Assembly (NCBI RefSeq): GCF_028993555.1
Contig: NZ_CP118613.1
Span: 1 to 64,000 of the forward strand
DNA from: Ensifer adhaerens
Lineage (GTDB): Bacteria; Pseudomonadota; Alphaproteobacteria; Rhizobiales; Rhizobiaceae
DNA length: 64,000 nt
Reading direction: 5' to 3'
Under the pieces are notes generated by a model. That model searched no databases, was not told where the DNA came from, and saw only the letters and a program-made list of their open reading frames with translations. Position numbers and translations under genes: made by a program. Each line of letters opens with the position of its first letter. Positions within the stretch are counted from its first letter, which is position 1. Shown here one piece after another: positions 34,573-43,941 of this stretch.

Positions 34573-35274
34573 TTACTTGTCACTGTAGGAGAGCGCCTTC
34601 TTCGAGTTGGAAATGTCCGTCAGGCGCCGCTGGTTATCGGCTTGGAGCGAAGACACGGCGCCGTTCATGACGCCGATCAGCTCGTTGATGGTCAGGCCTG
34701 CCTGGACCTGAAGCTGTGTGTTCTGATCGATCGAGCCCTTGATGTCCTTGGCTTGGCCGATATTTGCGCCCGCCTGCTCGAACGAGGTGCGGCGCGTCTG
34801 GACGGCTTGCTGCGAGCCAGTCACGAGCGCCGCTACACCGAGAACGGTGTTGACCATCTCTTCATACGATTTGTCGCCCGAAAACGAGCTGCCTGCCTGA
34901 CCGGACAGGTTCTTCACCAGTTGCAGCCCATTGATGAAGGTCGTTGCAACCTTGGCAACATCGCCGCCCATGCCTCCGAAATTCGGAACGCCGCCCGACA
35001 TCAGGCTGTCGAAGGACGGCATCTGGGAGACGCTGAATCCATTACCAACGGCAAGGTTCTGCATCTGGTTTGCATCGCTACCGCGATCCCCGGTCACCGC
35101 CTGAAGGGTCTCCTGGACCGTTTTCAGGACTTCCTTATTCGTCCCAAGAATTTGGTCGGTCGTCGTCGACGTCCTCTGGGCGATCTCAAGATTAGCAGCG
35201 TCGATGACCGGGACTTGCGCGGAAGCTGCGGACGCAAGGGCCACCGAGCACGCCGCTAAAATCAAACGTTTCAT
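34573..35274 (-). CDS. virB5: T4SS pilus-tip protein VirB5
   Basis: VirB5 is a periplasmic or surface minor pilus component. The ATG at 35274, with AGGAG upstream, gives a 233-residue precursor with a signal peptide (LILAACSVALASAASAQ). The mature part is alpha-helical, with the family's VDIDAANLEIAQ-like start (PVIDAANLEIAQRT) and late LQAGLTINELIGVMNGAVSS. It follows the second transglycosylase gene by 11 bp. Confidence 0.88.
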   Translation of the reverse strand: MKRLILAACSVALASAASAQVPVIDAANLEIAQRTSTTTDQILGTNKEVLKTVQETLQAVTGDRGSDANQMQNLAVGNGFSVSQMPSFDSLMSGGVPNFGGMGGDVAKVATTFINGLQLVKNLSGQAGSSFSGDKSYEEMVNTVLGVAALVTGSQQAVQTRRTSFEQAGANIGQAKDIKGSIDQNTQLQVQAGLTINELIGVMNGAVSSLQADNQRRLTDISNSKKALSYSDK

Positions 35275-35285
35275 GGCAGTTCTCC

Positions 35286-36374
35286 TCATTGAGCGGTCAA
35301 CATCAGATTTACGTTGGCTTCGCGCTCCCGCTTCTGGACGCAAGCCTTCTCAGTCGGGCTCCATTCAGGCCCCTCGTGGGGATCGCAAACGCCGGTCGTT
35401 TCGCGATCCTCCTCGTCGTCATCATTCTTGAAGTCGCTCGTACCTGATGCGCCGGAAAGATTGCCGACATCGACCGCACTTCGAGAATTCATGAGGTCTG
35501 CCATCGTCGTGCTGAGGCGGATGACCTGGTTCATCATTTCGAGGTTGGCATTTCGCGCGCCGGAATTGTGGTCCCAACTGTCCTGGATCGTCCCGCTGGA
35601 CATTGCGCCCAACTGCTGCAGCCAAGAGGCAACGTTTCCGCTGCTTTCCCCGATCGCCTGGGATGTCGCCATCGAATTAATCGTGGAGTCCCGCATCCCG
35701 GAGAAGGCGGTAGAACCGCCGCCATAATTCGCCGGAATATTCGCAACGTCGGAGCCGCCAAAAGCAGGAAGCCACTTTTGGGTGATGTTCGCCACATACC
35801 CCTGCGTTTCCTTGAAAGGCGGGATTCCGCCCCACTTCTGGACGTTGCCAGGACCCGCGTTATAGGCGGCCAGCGCCAGATTGGTGTTGCCGTTGAAACG
35901 GCGAAGCTGTTGCTTCAGATAGCGCGCGCCGCCACGAAGATTGTCTTCCATGTCATAAGGATTGACCCCGAGATCCTTTGCCGTACCCGGCATGAGCTGA
36001 GAAAGCCCAATGGCGCCGACCGGCGATTTCGCACACGGGTTGAACCGGCTTTCCTGGTAGACGAGCGCCATGAAGAGGCTTTCGTCGATACCTTCTTCCT
36101 GGGCCACTCGCTTCACGAGGCCGGTGACTTCCGGGTTGGCCGTTGCAGCGGAAGCGGCATCACCGCTGCGACCCGGACGATACATCGAGCAGGTCACGCT
36201 CTTGCTGATCGTATGACGGTCACTATCCGTCTTCTCGATTTCCGTCGTCGTCTCGTCGCGTTTGGTGTCGGTCTCGAGCACCTTACCGTCAAGCACCGGC
36301 ACCTGAGAGTGCGCCGTTCCGAAGGCACCAAGCCACAGCGCAGAAATCACCCACAAAGCAGGACTCGTCCTCAT
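35286..36374 (-). CDS. Second T4SS lytic transglycosylase with VirB5-like N-terminus
   Basis: A 362-residue secreted protein whose ATG overlaps the virB4 stop (ATGA) and has GGAGAAGG upstream. After a signal peptide ending TAHS, the first mature residues ([14 protein letters not shown]) resemble the start of the mature VirB5-type protein downstream. A soluble lytic transglycosylase domain follows ([13 protein letters not shown] with the catalytic Glu, [23 protein letters not shown]). It would open peptidoglycan for the channel. The operon also has a transglycosylase in the virB1 position, so this is a second enzyme. Confidence 0.87.
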   Translation of the reverse strand: MRTSPALWVISALWLGAFGTAHSQVPVLDGKVLETDTKRDETTTEIEKTDSDRHTISKSVTCSMYRPGRSGDAASAATANPEVTGLVKRVAQEEGIDESLFMALVYQESRFNPCAKSPVGAIGLSQLMPGTAKDLGVNPYDMEDNLRGGARYLKQQLRRFNGNTNLALAAYNAGPGNVQKWGGIPPFKETQGYVANITQKWLPAFGGSDVANIPANYGGGSTAFSGMRDSTINSMATSQAIGESSGNVASWLQQLGAMSSGTIQDSWDHNSGARNANLEMMNQVIRLSTTMADLMNSRSAVDVGNLSGASGTSDFKNDDDEEDRETTGVCDPHEGPEWSPTEKACVQKREREANVNLMLTAQ

Positions 36375-38830
36375 TCGGCCTTCTCCCATCCGCAAAATTC
36401 AGCCAGCCAATTTTCAGGCTCGTCGCCATATTGTTCCCGAAGCGCCGCGCACTCCTCGACGGTCCCCTTGCGGCCGGAAAGCACCTTCACGAGATCGGGC
36501 ATGGCGGAGAGATCGAGCCGAGCGATGACCGAGTCATTGCCGTGCTTGATCAGAAAAGTTCGCTTTTCGGGCGGAGTGTTCTTGATGAAGTTGAATTCCT
36601 TGACCGTCAGGCCAAAGCGCTTGATGTAGCTCTCTTCGTCGGCCCGCGGGTTCGGAAAGTGAATGTTCGTCGCCGACTGCTCGATCAGCGTATGCGAGGT
36701 TTTTGCCTTGGCGATATCCGCCGCGGACTGGGTGCCGAAGCCAACAATGCCGTTGAGCTTTCGGATGGTTTTCATCTTGTCGACGATGAACGCCGAAAAG
36801 GTCTCATCCATAAGGAGTTGCCAGCCCTCGTCCATGAAGAACATGACCGGGTTCCCGTCGAGCAGCTCGTCAAGACGATGATAGAGGTACATCAGCGCCG
36901 GCGTGCGGAGATCCTCGTTGCCGAGGATGTTCGTCATGTCGAACCCAAACACGCTGCGCCCCGAGAAAGAGAGGACGTCGTGCTGGGCGTTGAAAAGCCA
37001 CGCCTTTTCTCCTTCGATCCAAGGCCGAAGGCGAGAGTGAAGGTCATTGGCATCCGCCCGCGACCGGCCCACAAGGAGGGCGGCCAGGTTCGCTAAATTG
37101 CGCTCCGCCGCAGGTTCCTGCATCAGGCGGACGATCGCCCGCTCAAGCGTATCCTCGTCTTCCTGAGTGAAGTCACTGCGATCACCGGAGCGCAGCATTG
37201 CCTTCAATAGGCGAAGGAGGAATTCGCGGTTTGGGCCGGTATTTTCGAGCTGCAGCGGGTTAAAGCCGGTCGGCGTTCCCGGTGACAGCACCTCATATGA
37301 ACCACCAATCGCCCTTACGAAGATTTCCGCGCCGCGATCCTTGTCGAAGAACACGGCTTTCGGCGTCGGTGACACGCGCATCGCCTGTGCGAGCAGGAAA
37401 GTCAAAGCGACCGTTTTACCGGAGCCGGTTGGTCCCGTGACGAGGAAGTGCCCGATGTCGCGGCGATGGAAGTTGAACCAGTACGGCGTCTGCGACGTGG
37501 TTTCGAGGATCGTGATCGGCAGTCCCCAATGAGTGCGATCGGCCTGGCCCGTCGCGAAATTGTGCATGGAGGACAGGCCGGAAAAATTCGCGCTCGACAG
37601 CATCGCTTTGCGAGCAATGTAGCTGTGATTGCCGGGCAGTTGCGCCCAGAAGCCCGCTTCCAGATTCAGATCCTCGCGAAGCCAGGTGAGATTCATGTCG
37701 GTGAGGCAAGCACCAAGTTCGGAAACGGTGCGGCTAAGGCCCGGGAGATCGCGGGAGAGGCATAGGAGCGAAAGATGGTGGAAACCGAAGACGGCTTCCT
37801 GGTTCATCAGGCTATTGAGCGCATAGTCGATATCCTGTTCGACTGAGCTACCGGACTCGTCCGAGGCTCTGATCTGCCTCTGCAATCGACTAATGCGTTC
37901 TTGAGCGATCGGCTTATCGGCGATGGTGAAGGATTGCGTCAGAATGAATTCGTGGTTCACCTGCAGCAGGCCGTCCAGCATTCCCGGCCCGGTGAAGGGC
38001 GGATATTCCTTGATGGACAGCAGCGCCCCGAAGCGGGTGTCTTCATCGACAGCCGCTTGAGCCTGCATCGTCCGCTTGCTGAAATGCAGTCGCGACGTTC
38101 CGACATAATTGCGAATGCCCATGCGGGGCAGGCGCATCTTGCGCGGCACACCGCAGCTCAGGATCGCATTGAAGAACTCGCAGGGTTCGGAGTAGGGCTC
38201 GCCTTTTTCCTTCGCTTCACGCCCTTCAATCTTGGCCTCGTCGTCATTCCTGCGACGATAGGTAATTCCGAGTGCCCGGGCTCCATACTTGTGCAGATCG
38301 CGGGCGATGTTGCCAATCAGCTCCTCGAGCTCGGTAACATCTTCGCGCGTTTGCTGGACCCGAGCGTCCTTGTTGGTCTTGTCAAAGAGCCTCTTCAACG
38401 AGTCGCCGACGCCGAGAGCGCCCCGCATCCCAGACCGCACGATCGTCAAGTATATTTCGTTCGTAAACATGCGCTTGTGGCGCAGTTGCCCCATGTAGCG
38501 CTTGTTCAACAGGTCGCAGAATGGTTCGTCGAAGGCGCCACCGATCTGCGTTTCGACCTCTCTCCGGATCACGGTCGACCAAAGAGAATAGCGGCTCGAC
38601 CCCAAGGCACGGATCATCGTGTTCTGGACAACCGACCGCATGTTGAGCTCAGCCTGGTCCTCCGTCTGGAAGAACAGTCCATCGAGCTTGATGACGCTTA
38701 GAAGCGATCCGTTTTCCAGCCCGATCACTGTGTCGGAGACGTGTCGGAGATACGGAATATGAGTCGACATGGGCCGCTCATTGCTGGCGACCCGGCCGAA
38801 TCCGAGCTCTTCTTTGACGACTTTCAGCAT
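36371..38830 (-). CDS. virB4: T4SS ATPase VirB4
   Basis: The largest T4SS ATPase, needed for pilus biogenesis and transfer. Starting at the ATG at 38830, 2 bp after virB3, it is 819 residues with the CagE/VirB4 N-terminal domain. The RecA-like C-terminal half has Walker [20 protein letters not shown] near 467 and Walker [12 protein letters not shown] near 665. The reading frame stays open upstream to 39061, but that part overlaps virB3 and is not VirB4-like. Confidence 0.95.
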   Translation of the reverse strand: MLKVVKEELGFGRVASNERPMSTHIPYLRHVSDTVIGLENGSLLSVIKLDGLFFQTEDQAELNMRSVVQNTMIRALGSSRYSLWSTVIRREVETQIGGAFDEPFCDLLNKRYMGQLRHKRMFTNEIYLTIVRSGMRGALGVGDSLKRLFDKTNKDARVQQTREDVTELEELIGNIARDLHKYGARALGITYRRRNDDEAKIEGREAKEKGEPYSEPCEFFNAILSCGVPRKMRLPRMGIRNYVGTSRLHFSKRTMQAQAAVDEDTRFGALLSIKEYPPFTGPGMLDGLLQVNHEFILTQSFTIADKPIAQERISRLQRQIRASDESGSSVEQDIDYALNSLMNQEAVFGFHHLSLLCLSRDLPGLSRTVSELGACLTDMNLTWLREDLNLEAGFWAQLPGNHSYIARKAMLSSANFSGLSSMHNFATGQADRTHWGLPITILETTSQTPYWFNFHRRDIGHFLVTGPTGSGKTVALTFLLAQAMRVSPTPKAVFFDKDRGAEIFVRAIGGSYEVLSPGTPTGFNPLQLENTGPNREFLLRLLKAMLRSGDRSDFTQEDEDTLERAIVRLMQEPAAERNLANLAALLVGRSRADANDLHSRLRPWIEGEKAWLFNAQHDVLSFSGRSVFGFDMTNILGNEDLRTPALMYLYHRLDELLDGNPVMFFMDEGWQLLMDETFSAFIVDKMKTIRKLNGIVGFGTQSAADIAKAKTSHTLIEQSATNIHFPNPRADEESYIKRFGLTVKEFNFIKNTPPEKRTFLIKHGNDSVIARLDLSAMPDLVKVLSGRKGTVEECAALREQYGDEPENWLAEFCGWEKAE

Positions 38831-38832
38831 GG

Positions 38833-39132
38833 TCACGGTCCGTAAGAGTTGGTGCCCCAAAAGCGCTTGTTGGGCGTGCGGGGCGTCTTGCGGGACGTCA
38901 CCTGCATCACATCGAGGATCCTGTTGTCCCAGGTGCAGAGCGAGAACAGGACAAGATAAGCGACCGGCGCTATGAGCAATGCCAGGAGGTCGTTCGTTGC
39001 AAGCCAGCCGATGATGGTGACGCCGACGATCAGCACCACCGCCATGTAGGGGACGCCCCAAAGCGTTGGGGACCGGGTTAGCCCGATCACCAACGGCGTC
39101 AGAGCTGGTTTTTCGTCCTGAAACTCACTCAT
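38833..39132 (-). CDS. virB3: T4SS inner-membrane protein VirB3
   Basis: A 99-residue protein with a double hydrophobic region (VPYMAVVLIVGVTIIGWLA, then ALLIAPVAYLVLFSLCTW) and the conserved start PLVIGLTRSPTLWGVPYM. It is the standard VirB3 that pairs with VirB4. It begins 3 bp after the virB2 stop and ends 2 bp before virB4. Confidence 0.94.
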   Translation of the reverse strand: MSEFQDEKPALTPLVIGLTRSPTLWGVPYMAVVLIVGVTIIGWLATNDLLALLIAPVAYLVLFSLCTWDNRILDVMQVTSRKTPRTPNKRFWGTNSYGP

Positions 39133-39135
39133 CGG

Positions 39136-39474
39136 TCACTGACCGACCGCCGAGATCATCTCGTCGACGATCGCCGGTGCGCCAAACACCAGACCGATTC
39201 CCATCACGACCGCGCCGGCCGTGAACCACGACAAGCGACCGGCGAATGCCAGAAAGCCAAGGCCGATAACGGCAATGATCGCGAGCAGCCGACCGAACGG
39301 GCCGGTGATGAAATCGACGATCATCTGCACCGCCGTCTGCAGCGGCCCGAAGGCGCCGCCTGCACTCTGCGCGAGAGCAACATCAGCGCCCGCGACTTGG
39401 AATGCCGCCACAATGCCGAGCGTGGCTGCGAGCTTCACCGCCTGAGACTTCCTCGTTTGCATTTCAAATTGCAT
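39136..39474 (-). CDS. virB2: T4SS major pilin VirB2
   Basis: A 112-residue prepilin. The ATG at 39474 with AGGAG upstream is preferred over 39489. A long signal sequence ends near VALA/QSAGG. Two hydrophobic helices follow (RLLAIIAVIGLGFLAFAG and FTAGAVVMGIGLVFGAPAIV) with a short basic loop, the canonical VirB2/TrbC pilin form. Cleavage would leave a pilin of about 75 residues. Confidence 0.93.
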   Translation of the reverse strand: MQFEMQTRKSQAVKLAATLGIVAAFQVAGADVALAQSAGGAFGPLQTAVQMIVDFITGPFGRLLAIIAVIGLGFLAFAGRLSWFTAGAVVMGIGLVFGAPAIVDEMISAVGQ

Positions 39475-39485
39475 GTTTCTCTCCT

Positions 39486-40460
39486 TCAAAAGTGCATGAC
39501 ACCGCCGACAAACTTGCCGGTCTTCTTCACGGCGATGACACCGGCGTCGCCGCTGTCACTCGCATCCGAGACCGCCTGCGGAGCGGCGGCCGGCCTGGCC
39601 CTGCCTTTCGCCGACGGCATTGGCAGCCCGAGTTGGTAGTTCACCACCTTGGCGACGTATCCGACTGTTTCCTGGAACGGCGGGATGCCGCCGTGTTGAT
39701 AGATCCGCTGTTCGCCGCTGTTGTAGGCAGCCGCGACCAGGAGCGGGTTCTGAAACTCATCGAGCAGAAAGCGCAGGTACTTCATCCCGCCCTCAATGTT
39801 CTGTGCGGGATCACAGATGTCCTTGACGCCGAACCGCGCAGCCGTAGCAGGCATGAGCTGCATCGGTCCGCGCGCGCCCTTTGGGGAATTGCGGCTTTGG
39901 TCAAAGCCGCTCTCCGCCCAGGCGATGGCCGTCGCGAAGACTTCATCGACGCGAAATTTGCGCGCCGTCTGCACAACCAGAGACTTAACCTCTTCCGGGC
40001 TGAGCGGAGGCGGACCGCAGTCATACACGTCCTTGGTGTTATCATTGATCTGCCGAACTGCATCAATATGCTGTATTGAACCCGTCGGAACTTGCGGTTC
40101 ATGAATCCTGTTCGGCATGTCTTTGGAGGGGGCGAAATTGCTCAAATCTGCATCAATATGATGCAGACCCCCAAAATCATGGGGGCTTTTGTCAGCTTTG
40201 TTCTGACCCGCATTTTGCTGCTTGACTACGCCATCAACGCCTAGCACGAACTCCTTTTCTGAGCCGCGCCAGCGCTCATCGAAGTTCGTTGCAAGCTCCG
40301 CCTTGCGCTCGTTCGTCCAAGTGCTTCTTTTTGCTATAGTACCTGAAGATTTCTGCCCATCCTGGGCGTAAGAAATCTGACCCCAACTCGTGCACAAAAG
40401 GGCGCTTCCCGTCAAAGCGGCCCAGCCCAAAACGCCTGAAAATCTAGCCCTTTTTTTCAT
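39486..40460 (-). CDS. virB1: T4SS lytic transglycosylase VirB1
   Basis: First gene of the minus-strand T4SS operon. The 324-residue precursor has a basic start and signal region (ALTGSALLCTSWGQISYAQ), a long polar spacer and a C-terminal transglycosylase domain. That domain contains IAWAESGFDQ with the catalytic Glu, GARGPMQLMPATA and AAAYNSGEQRI. I use the ATG at 40460; an upstream TTG-started extension lacks a ribosome site. It clears peptidoglycan for channel assembly. Confidence 0.92.
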   Translation of the reverse strand: MKKRARFSGVLGWAALTGSALLCTSWGQISYAQDGQKSSGTIAKRSTWTNERKAELATNFDERWRGSEKEFVLGVDGVVKQQNAGQNKADKSPHDFGGLHHIDADLSNFAPSKDMPNRIHEPQVPTGSIQHIDAVRQINDNTKDVYDCGPPPLSPEEVKSLVVQTARKFRVDEVFATAIAWAESGFDQSRNSPKGARGPMQLMPATAARFGVKDICDPAQNIEGGMKYLRFLLDEFQNPLLVAAAYNSGEQRIYQHGGIPPFQETVGYVAKVVNYQLGLPMPSAKGRARPAAAPQAVSDASDSGDAGVIAVKKTGKFVGGVMHF

Positions 40461-40571
40461 CGCCGCGCGCCTAACTTGCGGTGTTGTGATCGAAACGAAA
40501 ACCAACTAAGCTGGTGAAGGTGTCGCATCGATTTGGTTCAGCGATACAACTTTTCGAGGCAGACTTAAACC

Positions 40572-40586
40572 CCCCTATTGCAGGGG
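40572..40586. promoter_or_regulatory. Palindrome in the divergent T4SS/thermonuclease promoter region
   Basis: CCCCT ATTGC AGGGG is a 15-bp dyad. It lies in the 159-bp gap between the oppositely oriented virB operon and the envelope-protein operon, 34 bp before the latter's ATG. The location suits an operator controlling both operons, for instance for the XRE regulator. No direct evidence links them. Confidence 0.4.
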
Positions 40587-40619
40587 ACGAGTTGAAGCAA
40601 TATGGGTAAGGGCTAGAAA

Positions 40620-41228
40620 ATGAAACGGACCATCATCGCCGCACTCGCAAGTTGCGCAATCGCAACACCTGCTTTTTCCGTCTCGGACATCAACAAGGAT
40701 TACATCAAGTCGCTCGCAGCGCCGGGCAAGACCGTTCTCGTGCTCGAATATTACGACGGAAGCGGGAAGGTCGCCGATCGGAAGGGATATGCAACAACTG
40801 CCGGATTTAAGGCCGTTTCACCGACCGACTTCCGCGTGGATGACAAGACAACACTGCACCTTTTTGGCCTGGAGCCATGCAAGGGCGAAATGGTCAATCG
40901 CAATGAAGACTTCGCCGGGAGCTGCACCGATTATGCGCAGCAACAGCTTCAGATCCTGTTACAAAGCCCGAAGGTCGTGTTTTGCCGTGCCTTCGTGAGC
41001 GAGCAAGGTTCGCCCGTCCAGAACGCCACCTGCTACGGCTACTATAATTTCCCCGGTAGCCTCGACTCCGTCGATATGTTCGAGGAGCAGCTTTTGTCGC
41101 TCGGCGCGCTCCGCCTCGCAAAAAAGCCAGATGGGACTCCCGTTCGTCCGGATCTCTCCAAAGCTGAGGAGATTGGCCAGAAGGGGTCATTCGGAATGTG
41201 GGCCGATCCGAGGGTGAAGGGTCAATGA
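40620..41228 (+). CDS. Secreted thermonuclease-fold protein, divergent
   Basis: A 202-residue protein with a signal peptide (TIIAALASCAIATPAFS). The mature part weakly follows the staphylococcal-nuclease fold (TLHLFGLEPCKGEM, a later VVFCRAFV, then a region ending GSFGMWADPR). The residues expected for catalysis are not conserved, so it may be a non-enzymatic relative. It is the first gene of a six-gene plus-strand operon divergent from virB. Two similar proteins follow, and it overlaps the next by ATGA. Confidence 0.65.
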   Translation: MKRTIIAALASCAIATPAFSVSDINKDYIKSLAAPGKTVLVLEYYDGSGKVADRKGYATTAGFKAVSPTDFRVDDKTTLHLFGLEPCKGEMVNRNEDFAGSCTDYAQQQLQILLQSPKVVFCRAFVSEQGSPVQNATCYGYYNFPGSLDSVDMFEEQLLSLGALRLAKKPDGTPVRPDLSKAEEIGQKGSFGMWADPRVKGQ

Positions 41229-41761
41229 GAAGGTCTCTTTCCATTCTGTTGGCTCTCTTGCCGACATCCGTATCCGCAGCGCCCGCAGGCTATTTCGATC
41301 TTCTTCCTGGCGTCACCCTGGAAACTGGCGACACGTGGGTTTCCAATGGTGAAAGATTCCGCCTCTATGGCATCCAGTCCTGTTTGCGCGGCACGGCCTA
41401 TACGGACAAGCACGGGCAGAAACGCGACTGCGGCGAGGCGTCCCTTGCTGTGCTGGCGGCCTATATCAAAGACACCAAACCCGTTTGCGCCCCTGTGGTG
41501 AAGAAAGACGGTATCGCTTACGTCGTCTGCTACGCCACAGTTGGGAAGGAGCGGCTTGATCTGGCAAACGTCCTGATCACGAGCGGATACGCTTTCGCGG
41601 CCCTCAGCGGTGAGGGCATGCCCTATCACGTCCCCTATGCCGTGGCTGAGAAACTTGCGCGCGATAAGCGTGCCGGCCTCTGGCAGTTCGAAGACGTCCA
41701 GCATCCGGCCATTCTCTTGAGCCGCGAGGTGAATGCGCGCACCGAGAAGGCAGATCAATGA
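41225..41761 (+). CDS. Secreted thermonuclease-fold protein
   Basis: A 178-residue precursor with a signal peptide (SILLALLPTSVSAAPA). The SNase-like body has RFRLYGIQSC, a cysteine pair region (CLRGTAY ... RDCGEAS), and LANVLITSGYAFA near the position where SNases have LVRxGxA. The Arg of RLYG is present, but the acidic residue that should follow (as in RLxGIDAPE) is absent. It overlaps its neighbours on both sides by ATGA. Confidence 0.7.
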   Translation: MRRSLSILLALLPTSVSAAPAGYFDLLPGVTLETGDTWVSNGERFRLYGIQSCLRGTAYTDKHGQKRDCGEASLAVLAAYIKDTKPVCAPVVKKDGIAYVVCYATVGKERLDLANVLITSGYAFAALSGEGMPYHVPYAVAEKLARDKRAGLWQFEDVQHPAILLSREVNARTEKADQ

Positions 41762-42459
41762 AGCGATACCTACTTGCAGCCGCCGCGCTCGCTACGATCC
41801 CCCACGCAGCGATAGGCGCGGATTTCATCAAGACTCCGGCCGCGGCGGCTCGGCCACCGCAGAGATTGAGCGTAGCTCAGATCTACCAAAATCCGGTCTA
41901 CAAAGGCCGAGTCGCCGTCATGGACGGCCGCACCCTGTGGTATCCGCAATATGCGCAACGCGTTCGCCTCGTCGAGATCGACGCGTGCGAGCTGCCACAG
42001 TGGGCGATAGATCCCAAGTGGGTGGATCGCGAGCGGCAAAAGGCGCCTTCACCAGTTCCGTGCGGCCCACTTGCAAAGGCTTGGCTCAAGAGGACGATAG
42101 GCAGCAAGCCGGTCGAATGTACCGTCGTAGCCTATGGCGGTGACGGTATCCCGCTGGCCCGTTGCACGTCAGGGGGCCGCGATATTGCGGTGGAGATGCT
42201 TCGTGTCGGATGGGCGCGTGTCGCGTCGCCCAATTCTTATAATGGCCAATACCTGGTCTATCAGCAGCACGCGATGGCGGCCCGCTATGGGATGTGGGCC
42301 ACGTACGTCCTGGACATGAACGAGTGGCGTCGCAAGGCGGTGGACAAGACGCTAGGTCGCCAGCCAATCGCTGATTTGAACCTGCTTGTCGAACGGGAAA
42401 GCGAAATATCGCCTCCCTTCGTCGACGCGCGGAAAAAGCCCAAGAGGACAGACCGATAG
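41758..42459 (+). CDS. Secreted thermonuclease-family protein
   Basis: A 233-residue precursor with a signal peptide (LLAAAALATIPHAAIGA). It is the best SNase match of the three: RVRLVEIDACELPQ keeps the Arg and Glu expected in the first active-site strand. IAVEMLRVGWARV matches the helix that follows the second. The Arg of the usual YGR motif seems replaced (DGIPLARC). Extracellular nuclease-like proteins recur in T4SS regions of rhizobial plasmids; their role in transfer is not known to me. Confidence 0.73.
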   Translation: MKRYLLAAAALATIPHAAIGADFIKTPAAAARPPQRLSVAQIYQNPVYKGRVAVMDGRTLWYPQYAQRVRLVEIDACELPQWAIDPKWVDRERQKAPSPVPCGPLAKAWLKRTIGSKPVECTVVAYGGDGIPLARCTSGGRDIAVEMLRVGWARVASPNSYNGQYLVYQQHAMAARYGMWATYVLDMNEWRRKAVDKTLGRQPIADLNLLVERESEISPPFVDARKKPKRTDR

Positions 42460-42852
42460 TTGCCCGACTTCGCACATTTTGCGAGCTCATTCGCAACCGA
42501 TCCGCTGGCGAGTTTAATGCTCGCCATGCCCTTATCGTTTGCGCTCATCGTCGTTTCGGAACGAATCTGGTGGGTGCACGGTCCGTTCGCCCTGGCGCTC
42601 CTGATCGTTTCGATCCTCTTTCTCGATCAACGTCATCTGGCACTGGACAGCTTTCTCGTCGGCCTATTCGCCTTTCCACCGCTTTGCCGGGACATTCCCA
42701 ACCAGCCGCTGCTTTTTCGAATCGGGGTTCTCTGGTTCTCAGCCTTCGCGCTCGTTGCCGCCGTCATCTACGCAGCGGGCGACCGAGTGGCGCACGTCAC
42801 ACCGCTCGACAAGCTTTCGTGGATCGGGCGTCTCCAGCAGCAACCATTATGA
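42460..42852 (+). CDS. Polytopic membrane protein of the transfer region
   Basis: A 130-residue, very hydrophobic protein with about four transmembrane segments (for example LMLAMPLSFALIVVSERIWW, FALALLIVSILFL, VLWFSAFALVAAVIYAAG). The proposed TTG start directly follows the TAG of the preceding gene and has GAGGA 11 bp upstream. No function is recognised. The operon context suggests an inner-membrane accessory of conjugation. Confidence 0.62.
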   Translation: MPDFAHFASSFATDPLASLMLAMPLSFALIVVSERIWWVHGPFALALLIVSILFLDQRHLALDSFLVGLFAFPPLCRDIPNQPLLFRIGVLWFSAFALVAAVIYAAGDRVAHVTPLDKLSWIGRLQQQPL

Positions 42853-42864
42853 GGGCCAACTGAC

Positions 42865-43461
42865 ATGAAACACCTGCTTTATGCTGCAGCCGGTCTTGCT
42901 GCGCTTACCTTCGCCCCGACAGGAGCAAAGGCACAGGATGCTTCTTGGGGCTGCCAAGTTCTCCTTTGCGCGGCATCTCAAAACCCATCGTGGCAGGGCG
43001 TCCCCTATTGTGTTCCGCCAATGAAGAAGCTGATTGCAGCCATGTCGAGACCGGGATTCGATTGGCCCATTTGCCAAGGGGCGAAGGCCGGCGAGCCAGG
43101 TCGGGAAGAATTCGAAGAATGCCCTGCAGGTTCGCATCCCGCCTCGAGCAATGATGGTGATGACCTTGGCCCGCGCCGCAACGAGGACGACCAGTGCGTC
43201 CGGATCGTGGACAGATGCGAAAACCGCGGCGAGTTTAATCGCCTCTATGGTGACGAAGAGGCCAATCAGCGGAATCGAACAACGGTGAAGGTTCTCCGCA
43301 GCGGCAGCCACAACGACGATTTCTTGAACCGCGACAACCGCTACAACGGCTGCAAGGTGCAGATCACGTCTCCCCGGCCGCGTCGCGCAAATCCCTGGTA
43401 TTTCGACATCCCTAAAGACAAGGGCGTCAAAGAACGCTTCTGGTTCAATCTCAGGACCTAG
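42865..43461 (+). CDS. Secreted cysteine-containing protein of the transfer operon
   Basis: A 198-residue precursor with a signal peptide (LLYAAAGLAALTFAPTGAKA). The mature protein has eight cysteines, which suggests disulphide bonds in the periplasm (WGCQVLLCAAS, PYCVPPM, WPICQGA, EECPAGS, DQCVRIVDRCEN, NGCKVQ). It has no recognised domain. It follows the membrane-protein gene by 12 bp, with GAGGG as ribosome site. Confidence 0.68.
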   Translation: MKHLLYAAAGLAALTFAPTGAKAQDASWGCQVLLCAASQNPSWQGVPYCVPPMKKLIAAMSRPGFDWPICQGAKAGEPGREEFEECPAGSHPASSNDGDDLGPRRNEDDQCVRIVDRCENRGEFNRLYGDEEANQRNRTTVKVLRSGSHNDDFLNRDNRYNGCKVQITSPRPRRANPWYFDIPKDKGVKERFWFNLRT

Positions 43462-43479
43462 TCATCAGAGGAAGATTCA

Positions 43480-43896
43480 ATGCACCAAAATACCTTAATC
43501 GCGATCGCAGCGACCCTCGGTATAGCGGCTGGCGCCGGCGGCACCTACCTTGCGACGGCGGAGCCGAATGTCGAAGCTCAGGCCATCTCGAAAGCCGAAT
43601 TGGCCGCGGCTATCTCTGACGATCCATCCCTTTGCCCGGTCCCAACTGTCGAAGCGCCGACCGAGGCCGAAGCCCTAGTCGCTTACCGCAAAGCCCATGC
43701 GGCGTCCCCTCTCGTTTGGGATCGGAACAATCTACCGGAAATCTCGCTGGCGCTCGGCCAGTGCGACAAGGCCGGTGCAGGTCCCGGCGTCGCCTGCATG
43801 ACCTCAGTCAAGATGTCACGTGATGCGCAGCCGATTGATCGTATCGTCGGCTTCGCCAAATCGGCATCCGGCGAGTGGATCGCAACGATCAACTAA
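43480..43896 (+). CDS. Secreted or membrane-anchored protein ending the operon
   Basis: A 138-residue protein with an N-terminal hydrophobic segment (LIAIAATLGIAAGAGGTYLA) and a small soluble domain containing three cysteines (SLCPVPT, GQCDKAG, VACMTSV). It has no recognised family. AGGAAG precedes its ATG. A clear intrinsic terminator follows 6 bp after its stop, so it closes the operon begun at 40620. Confidence 0.66.
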   Translation: MHQNTLIAIAATLGIAAGAGGTYLATAEPNVEAQAISKAELAAAISDDPSLCPVPTVEAPTEAEALVAYRKAHAASPLVWDRNNLPEISLALGQCDKAGAGPGVACMTSVKMSRDAQPIDRIVGFAKSASGEWIATIN

Positions 43897-43902
43897 CAGA
43901 AG

Positions 43903-43929
43903 AGCCGCCCTCGAGGCGGCTTTTGTTTT
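43903..43929 (+). terminator. Intrinsic terminator of the envelope-protein operon
   Basis: AGCCGCC (43903-43909) and GGCGGCT (43915-43921) form a perfect 7-bp stem with a 5-base loop, followed by TTTTGTTTT. Confidence 0.85.
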
Positions 43930-43941
43930 CGTCGCGTCTAC

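Noticed and set aside
38831..39061. N-terminal extension of the VirB4 frame
   Set aside because: It overlaps virB3, is Arg/His/Pro-rich and unlike VirB4. The ATG at 38830 is the natural start.
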